The notes under the pieces were generated by a model that did not search any database, was not told the DNA's origin, and saw nothing but the letters and a program-made list of their open reading frames with translations. Source: Plazaster borealis (Eukaryota; Echinodermata; Asteroidea; Forcipulatida; Labidiasteridae). From it: 64,000 nucleotides of DNA. Positions 57,692-64,000 of the stretch are shown here, in pieces. How positions within the stretch are numbered: position 1 is the stretch's first letter; every line of letters begins with the position of its first letter. The stretch spans positions 35,860,234 to 35,924,233 of the forward strand of contig CM037472.1 of NCBI GenBank assembly GCA_021014325.1, given 5' to 3'. Both the position numbers and the translations under genes were made by a program.

Positions 57692-57958
57692 AGTTATATA
57701 TAATGCGACATGAATTGGTTCGGCGGGTATTGCTGTACCGCCTTCTGCTGTGATGAATTCTTTTCATCTCTTGAAAAATTGAAAAGAAATCTGAAGTTAA
57801 GTTGTCGGAAAATATATTTGATTCGTTTTCAAGAGGCTGATGACTTTAAAGTAGATCTTGTGAGTGTTTTTGAATAACTAGCATTGGTTGCTATGGGAGT
57901 TTATTTAGCGTGGTGCACCCCAGGGTGCAATGATGAGGCCTGGTCAACTAATCTGTTG

Positions 57959-58814
57959 TATTTCTTGGCCTGAAAAGTTGGAAATTAGCATGTTAAGAAT
58001 ATTCCATTGAACATATTTGTCTAGAGTCTTAGGCTATAGACCGTGCGAGTCTCGCACGTATTTGAACATTTTTGGGACCACATTGGTTGCTTTATCGCAT
58101 GAAGGAAAGAAACTTGCGCATTATAAGGGGTCCCAATGTTCAAATACGATTGAGACTTACACAATCTTTTGTTAATAAATTAAAATAATAAAATGCAAAT
58201 TATCGGGGTCAGCATTTACCATGGCAACCATTTATTTGTCTGTTTCATTCACTATTTAAAATCAAGTTGTTTTTTATTTGTTAAGTGAAATTGATGTGTC
58301 ACGTGATAGTGTTAAATGTTTAAATGTTAAATTGCAGCCATATCTGGCGGCCATCTTGGATTTAGTGTTTTCAGCCTAAATATAGGGGGTTCAAAATAGT
58401 ACCGGTATCAAGTTCTTTTTCAATGGATAAACTATTCTTAAAGGCGGGTATACTTTCGGTAATTGTCAAAGACCAGTATCTTCACTTGGTGTATCCCAAC
58501 ATGAATAAAATAATAAACCTGTGAAAATTTTGCTTCAATTGATCATCGAAGTTGCAAGAACATAATAAAAGAAAAACACCATTGTTGCATGGAATTGTGT
58601 GCTGTCAGATTCAAATGTTTGCGTGAAAAATTACTTCTTTCTCTAAAACTACATGATTAGGGGTCGTTTCTAACAATGTTTTTTTAATATCATTGACAGC
58701 TCCCCAGTGCTCTTTACCAAGTAAGTTTTTATGGTAATTGACTTGTGGAGGGTAATTATAGGCCTACACCCTGCCTTTAACATGCCAATTTCAAAATTTT
58801 CAGGCCAAGAAATA
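57959..58814. mobile_element. TIR element with a nested MITE
   Basis: TATTTCTTGGCCTGAAAAGT at the left and TTTTCAGGCCAAGAAATA at the right. The nested MITE at 58442-58776 ends just before the right arm. Confidence 0.65.
58442..58776 (+). mobile_element. TTAA-type MITE, family A variant
   Basis: TTAA 58438-58441, AGGCGGGTATACTTTCGG; end GGCCTACACCCTGCCT, TTAA 58777-58780. The interior follows family A (CTTGGTGTATCCCAACATG). Confidence 0.88.
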
Positions 58815-59227
58815 AAGAATTGTCAACCAAGTATCACCATTGCACACTTGGCACCGATTATTCCACCCCAATGGTGACCCGAGTGAGAAGATTATAGGCC
58901 TATGTCAAAATAAACTAGTTTGCAATGTTTTATTAGCATTTGGATAACAAAATAAGGAAAAAATTGAAACAATATTTTGTTTACCCCAAAATTGGCAAAA
59001 AAACTACAAAGAAATGCCCTTTAAGTGTCAAAAATCGGTCAAGAACTTTGGAAAACACAGCGGGGAGGGGGGGGGGTTGCCCCCGTCCCCGTAAGTCCCA
59101 AAAAGCCAGGCCCTGATAGGGTAAATTAGGACTTTATAATTAGGGCGTTATAATTAGAGTGTTATAACGCAATAAAAGGTCGTTATAAAGCCGTACTAAA
59201 ATAGTGTTTGTTGTTGGTGGAAATCAG
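58815..59227. other. Spacer with a lone hAT-like right end
   Basis: GGGGGTTGCCCCCGTCCCCG and GCCAGGCCCTG (ending 59115) look like a hAT terminus; the left partner was not located. 59118-59190 is an AT-rich run of TTATAA words. Confidence 0.35.
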
Positions 59228-59342
59228 CCACCGAAGTGATGACTACACGAGCGGCATTAATAACTACACGGGCATGGACAACAGGACCAACGAAATGTGT
59301 CCGGGCGGGCGTGCTTACAAGAGCTACATTGAGGGGCTACTT
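59228..59342 (+). CDS. Orphan exon candidate, product not recognised
   Basis: GGAAATCAG| acceptor and CTACTT|GTAAGT donor enclose 38 open codons: HRSDDYTSGINNYTGMDNRT then NEMCPGGRAYKSYIEGLL. Base composition is much richer in G and C than the flanks, as in real exons of this window. The acceptor has a weak pyrimidine tract. No neighbouring exon was found, so it may be a pseudo-exon. Confidence 0.35.
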
Positions 59343-59464
59343 GTAAGTAGATCTGTACTTGTGGGCTTTTCTTACATTGTGGGGTCATGCCCACAATGTT
59401 TAAAACAGAAAAGATTAAAGAAAAGGGATCATAGTCACAACCTGTGGAATGCCCACTATGTCAC

Positions 59465-59585
59465 TCTACTAAACATGCCCGGACACAATTGCATATGCAA
59501 AACCGTCCGGCGGACATTATTGCATATGCAATAATGTCCGCCGGATAGTATTGCATAGAGGACATAATTGCATGCGACACCGGCT
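59465..59585. repeat. Cluster of GGACA-ATTGCATATGCAA palindromes
   Basis: Contains a 38-bp perfect palindrome at 59507-59544 centred on ATTGCATATGCAAT, plus flanking GGACACAATTGCATATGC and GGACATAATTGCATGCGA. It ends GACACCGGCTCTT, like the right end of the element at 28310. Confidence 0.9.
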
Positions 59586-60543
59586 CTTTATTGAAAACGT
59601 GCTAGTTGCATGAAGTGCAAGGCTAGAATGGCCCATGTTTTCTCACCAGATATGTAAAGGCTAATGTTGGCCCTAACCACACCTGAAAGGAAAGTTTTGT
59701 CGGTGCCCAGGCAATTTGACTCTTTTAGGGCACAAAATAGGATATGAATTAGCATTTTTCTGTTTTAAAGAACAATGTTGTATTTTAAGGGTATAAAAAT
59801 ACCACAAGGATAATATAGAAAATATTAGAAAGTAATTCTTTCAATAAGAGCGAGAATGATACTTTGTCACTATCAATTTTGTGACATTTAGGTTTAGAAA
59901 AAGAGCTAAAACCTATTTCTTGCGACCCCTAAATGCCATAAAGCACATAATGAGTTGTTACCATGGCAACGGGCTATTGGTTTATGAAATAATAAGTTGT
60001 TCATTTCCACGGTCCCTCAATGCACAAGGTATAAGGAATTCATTGTTCCACCACCGAGGACATTATTACCGTGAAATAATGCATAATTTAATTTGTTGGA
60101 AAATTGCAATATTTGAGGCAGAAACTGTATGCCATAAGAAGGTATCCAATTTATACCCAAGATTTTCTCACCAGCTATGAAACGACCACTATTTGCCCTA
60201 ATCAAACCCGACATGAAAACAATTCTAAGACTCCAGGTGGACATTTTGAGGGGCAAAAATCTGAACTTTGTGGCTTCGTGGCTTGTGTTACAAAATAGCA
60301 CAGGGTGATACTTAGAATTTGTTTTTTTCTTAAATCAAGGATGACTCTTTGTTATGATATACTTGATTTTTGGTTGGCTGGCTATATAAAAATGGGGTAC
60401 CAAAAATGTGCCCAAAACACATAGTCTACCATCATGGCTACTTTTCCCCTAAAGTCCTTCATATAAACAAACATTGACCCTGAACGCTGCGTTAAACAAA
60501 TTAAATGAACTATACTCTAAGAAAGTTTAGTACCTCTTTGTTA
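59586..60543. other. Unassigned sequence
   Basis: TTTTCTCACCAGATATG (59639) and TTTTCTCACCAGCTATG (60163) head two loosely similar blocks. No supported gene; open frames of up to 99 codons have no recognisable product. Confidence 0.35.
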
Positions 60544-60547
60544 TTAA

Positions 60548-60958
60548 AGGGTCTGTATACGTTTGGTTTTATAATGACTCTGAAAATTAATGGCCATAAA
60601 AACTTTCTTGGTAAGTAGTACAGCAGCTTTGGATAGTATACCGGTTATGCATTTTGAGAAACTTTTGACTTCGAAGTACTGTATGCGGTTATGAAAAAAG
60701 ATACCACTTTTTATCCCCAAAATTTGAATCTGAGAAGCGTTACCGTACTGTAGTAAAGTAACGTTTCTCAGATTGTGTATTCCAATTGCGGATTATTCTT
60801 CCTGCGTGGACATAACCGCTCCAGATTTTCTGCAATATCTCCAAAACGCTACCACCTTTTGAAATGAAATTTCACAGGTTAGTTTTATGGTATATATCTA
60901 CAACTATGTATGATTGAAACAAAGAGTGGGTTCCAATTACCAAACGTATAAAATCCCT
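60548..60958 (+). mobile_element. TTAA-type MITE, family B
   Basis: TTAA 60544-60547, AGGGTCTGTATACGTTTGG; end AAACGTATAAAATCCCT, TTAA 60959-60962. Confidence 0.92.
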
Positions 60959-60962
60959 TTAA

Positions 60963-62834
60963 TTAAGAAAGTTCGTCAGGTTAACACGTCCACTGCCCCC
61001 CGGTTGTAATCACAAGAAACAACGAAATGAAATGACCTTCTTGATGAATTAACCAGAAGTTCAATTTAGAACATCTTTCAATTGTGTCAATCTTAGCACA
61101 TTCAGTCAATGAGAAATTAGAAATAGCTGTTGCAACTACTGCTTTTACCAACATCTAAAATGGCCTAACTGTAAACAATTAGTTAATGGCCTCATGTTTC
61201 AACCCTATAGCAGAGTCTTTCTCGAAGGCTAAAATGCACACTCAGTTCAATATTGTGTCATAATGTGACATTGTTTGTATCAATTTTAATTGAAATATTA
61301 CGGTAATGTTGCAAGCAATCTCGCTTCTCACAGAACTCCTATTGTCTCGGCAGAAGGGTAGTGGAGGTTCTCTGATAATACTTTTTTTTTAGCACAACAG
61401 ATTGCTCTTTCAACATTGAAAAATTCATTTTCAAGTAGGAATGACAAATGTTTTAGCACATTGATAAGAGTCTTTATCTGCTTCTTTTTGTGCACATTTA
61501 TTGGTTTTTCTGAGTGCTGTCTGCTTTTATGACATCCTTGTTAACTTGTTGACTTGATGTACAAAATATCCTCAATTCAGCTCTTGGCTTCCACGTGATA
61601 TTTTTAATGAATAAACCAGCAACGAATGAATGAATGAATGAATGAATGAATGAAGGAAGGAATGAAGTGATGGTGGATGAATGAATGAATGAATGAATGA
61701 ATGAATGAGTAGAGAAGACTGAGTCCTCACACAGTTATTCCCTTATTGTTACAGATCCAACAGCTAAACTAGCGCAAGTAATAACAGGATGAATAGGAGA
61801 CGAGAAGAAATGTTCATTTTTTAGACTTGAGAGGAAACCCATAATTAGGGAAAACCCACACAATCAGGTAGGGACTGAAAACCAAATCCACAAACAAGTT
61901 AATTTCGTATATCGCGCCCTCAATTATCAAAGGTTTGAAGCCATGCAACAGGTATTTATATAGTATACAACGGGGGGGGGGGCACGGTGGCACGTGCCCC
62001 TCCCCGACTGATGTCCGTGCCCCCCCCCCGCCCCATTTGAAATCTGAACTTTTTAGAGTAAAATGTTACATTTTATAAGCTTTAATGTGATAATTTCAAT
62101 AATGTTACAACTATTTCCCATTTACACGCAGACAATGTATTAAAAACAAAATAGTAAATAGGGGCTTGTTTATAGGAAAAATGCAATTGGAAACTACATT
62201 TTTAATGGCTAGAAGTGCCCCGTAGAAAAATGTGTGTACCCCTTGTGACCCTCTGAAATTTTACCCCCTAAATGGTGTTTCGGATAAAAACCTTTTTTTC
62301 ATAATGATATAATATAGCTTCATTGTTACACATTGGACAACTCAAAGCTGTTATCAACTTCATAACTCATGTTCGTCCCTTCACAGTGACAGGTTAACGC
62401 TAATTATGATGATAAGAAATTAGATCTCATCAATGAAAACAATAGTGCGCAGAGACAAGTGCTCATTTTTGATGTAGTATTCTTTCGTTGTAGTATTCTT
62501 TCGTTAATACTGACAAAACTAATAGATAAATAAATCAGTATGAATATTTTGATGCCAGCAAACCTTCACAAAAATGTGTTAATTGTGAGTAAATTTTGGC
62601 CGTATAAAATATTAATTGACGTTAGCCGTAACTGAAAGGCATTTGTTTTCATTGAATACTTTTAGACCGAAGCTGCATTCGATGATATTGGTATCTCCTG
62701 AACAATGAATTCTGTTCAATTACTGCAAGTGTCTTGCAAACATGGCCGAAACATTAATTGTGACAAATTGGATCCTGTCAGACATTGGGAATAAATCAGA
62801 TTCCAACCAGCTTCAACATCCCACTATTTAGTTA
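60963..62834. other. Spacer with simple repeats and SINE remnant
   Basis: (GAAT)n lies at 61626-61707 with one interruption. A reversed SINE family 2 fragment is at 61850-61900. A G-run/C-run hairpin with GGCACGTGCC is at 61970-62035. The rest is AT-rich with nothing recognised. Confidence 0.55.
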
Positions 62835-62838
62835 TTAA

Positions 62839-63184
62839 AGGTCCTGTACACTATTGGTAAGATCGAAAAACACAAACGTTCACAGATTCACACATAACTT
62901 ACATTATTTAAAGTAAGTAATGGTAGAAAGGGTTCCTTAAAATATTTCTGCCTAAAATGCAATCGTTTCTGAGAAATGAGTTAAAACAATAGTTTTTATC
63001 ACGCGCGATAAAAACTCGATGTTTGAAAAAACAGAAAACACATAAGGTCTCTTTTCACTATTTTCTCGTGACCTCAATGACCAATTGAGCTCAAACTTTC
63101 ACAGGTTTGTTTGTTCATACATATGTTGAATCACACAAAATGGGGACACTGATTTTGAGCTGTTACCAAAAGTGTACAATACCT
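62839..63184. mobile_element. TTAA-type MITE, family F
   Basis: TTAA 62835-62838, AGGTCCTGTACACTATTGG; end AAAGTGTACAATACCT, TTAA 63185-63188. Interior TTTTCACTATTTTCTCGTGAC is shared with family D at 21218. Confidence 0.9.
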
Positions 63185-63499
63185 TTAAATTTATGGACAT
63201 CTTATAAGATTCTCGCAACAGCTTTTTATTTCGAGTGAACGAAATGATTTCGTGAGCAGTAGAGCACGAACAGATTTTGAGCGCACGAAATGAAGAACTC
63301 CAAATATTTCTGTATGTTATTTTTTTGTTAATCACATGTCCCTTCAGGGGCTCCGTGCGAATACAGCCTCATGTGACAGTTTTATGGTTTCCAAGTTGAA
63401 GTATTGTTTGTTGTTCATAAACACGTATCCTGACCTACTGATATAAAGAAATACCAACAGACTATTTTGAGCTAAATAATTCACTGGTGACACAAGTTC

Positions 63500-64000
63500 A
63501 GTCGTAAAAAAAATACAACTAGTGGGTCACGGTTACCCAAGGCTAATCTCCAATGCCCAAGGAGTCTATAACTGAAAAAAAGTTTGAAATCGGTTGTGTA
63601 GTTTTTGAGATATGGTCTCACCTCCGGTTTACCCGGAAGTAAAGGTCAACATGGGGTCACTGTTAACCAAAGCTAATCTCCAATGCCCAAGGAGTCTATA
63701 ACTGAAAACAGTTTGAAAATCCGTTGTAGTTCTTGAGATATGGTGTCACTTCCGGTTAATCCGGAAGTAAAGGTCAACATGGGGTGACGGTTACCCAAGG
63801 CTAATCTCCAATGCCCAAGGTGTCTATACCTGAAAACAATTTTGAAAATCGGTTGAGTAGTTCTTGAGATATGGTGTCACTTCCGTTTGACCCGGAAGTA
63901 AAGGTCAACATGGGGTCACGGTACCCAAGGCTAATCTCCAATGCCCAAGGAGTCTATAACTGAAAAAAGTTTGAAAATCGGTTGTGTAGTTCTTGATATA
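63500..64000 (+). repeat. Tandem repeat of about 128 bp with the dyad plus AGGTCA core
   Basis: Four units start near 63529, 63657, 63785 and 63917. Each has TACCCAAGGCTAATCTCCAA, ATAACTGAAAA-AGTTTGAAA, and then TTCCGG-n6-CCGGAAGTAAAGGTC with GGGGTCAC. The array runs off the right edge. Confidence 0.9.

Overview
The window reads as animal nuclear DNA, most likely from an echinoderm and possibly a sea star. It is AT-rich. Coding sequence is split into short exons with GT-AG (and one GC-AG) boundaries. Introns and spacers are packed with short terminal-inverted-repeat elements, tRNA-derived SINEs and tandem repeats. The species guess rests on the repeat style and the type of receptor gene; no search was possible.

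Positions 1782-21880 (+) carry one large gene that can be joined exon by exon with matching splice phases across 14 exons (1507 codons visible plus stop). It encodes MIS18BP1/KNL2, the centromere-licensing factor that helps recruit CENP-A chaperones. The SANTA domain is spread over exons 4-6, a CENP-C-like motif lies in exon 8, and the conserved C-terminal blocks are in exons 11-14. The SANT/Myb domain appears to start at the end of the big exon 9, but its second half cannot be found. The true N-terminal exon is not identified.

Positions 22140-24410 are transposon debris. From 24412 to about 40690 lies a repeat domain built from roughly 2-kb composite units. Inside each unit is an array of about 149-bp modules carrying the dyad CTTCCGG-n6-CCGGAAG followed by AGGTCA-n4-GGGTCA. 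Embedded in this domain are two tandem copies of a single-exon rhodopsin-class GPCR. The right copy (34022-34993) is intact. The left copy (30175-30483) is broken by a 1089-bp deletion with 5-bp microhomology. A hAT-type transposon (37988-39623) with decayed transposase and a second element nested inside it interrupts one unit.

Positions 41000-64000 are mostly mobile-element remains. One three-exon gene fragment on the minus strand (54542 down to 50764) encodes a probable secreted marine-invertebrate domain. There is also a truncated LINE reverse transcriptase (52745-53530), a 53-bp tandem array (49967-50337) and a possible orphan exon (59228-59342). At the right edge (63490-64000) a different tandem repeat of about 128 bp reuses the same dyad plus AGGTCA/GGGTCA core.

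Sixteen or more short elements across the window share one end structure: TTAA, then AGG..., then ...CCT, then TTAA.
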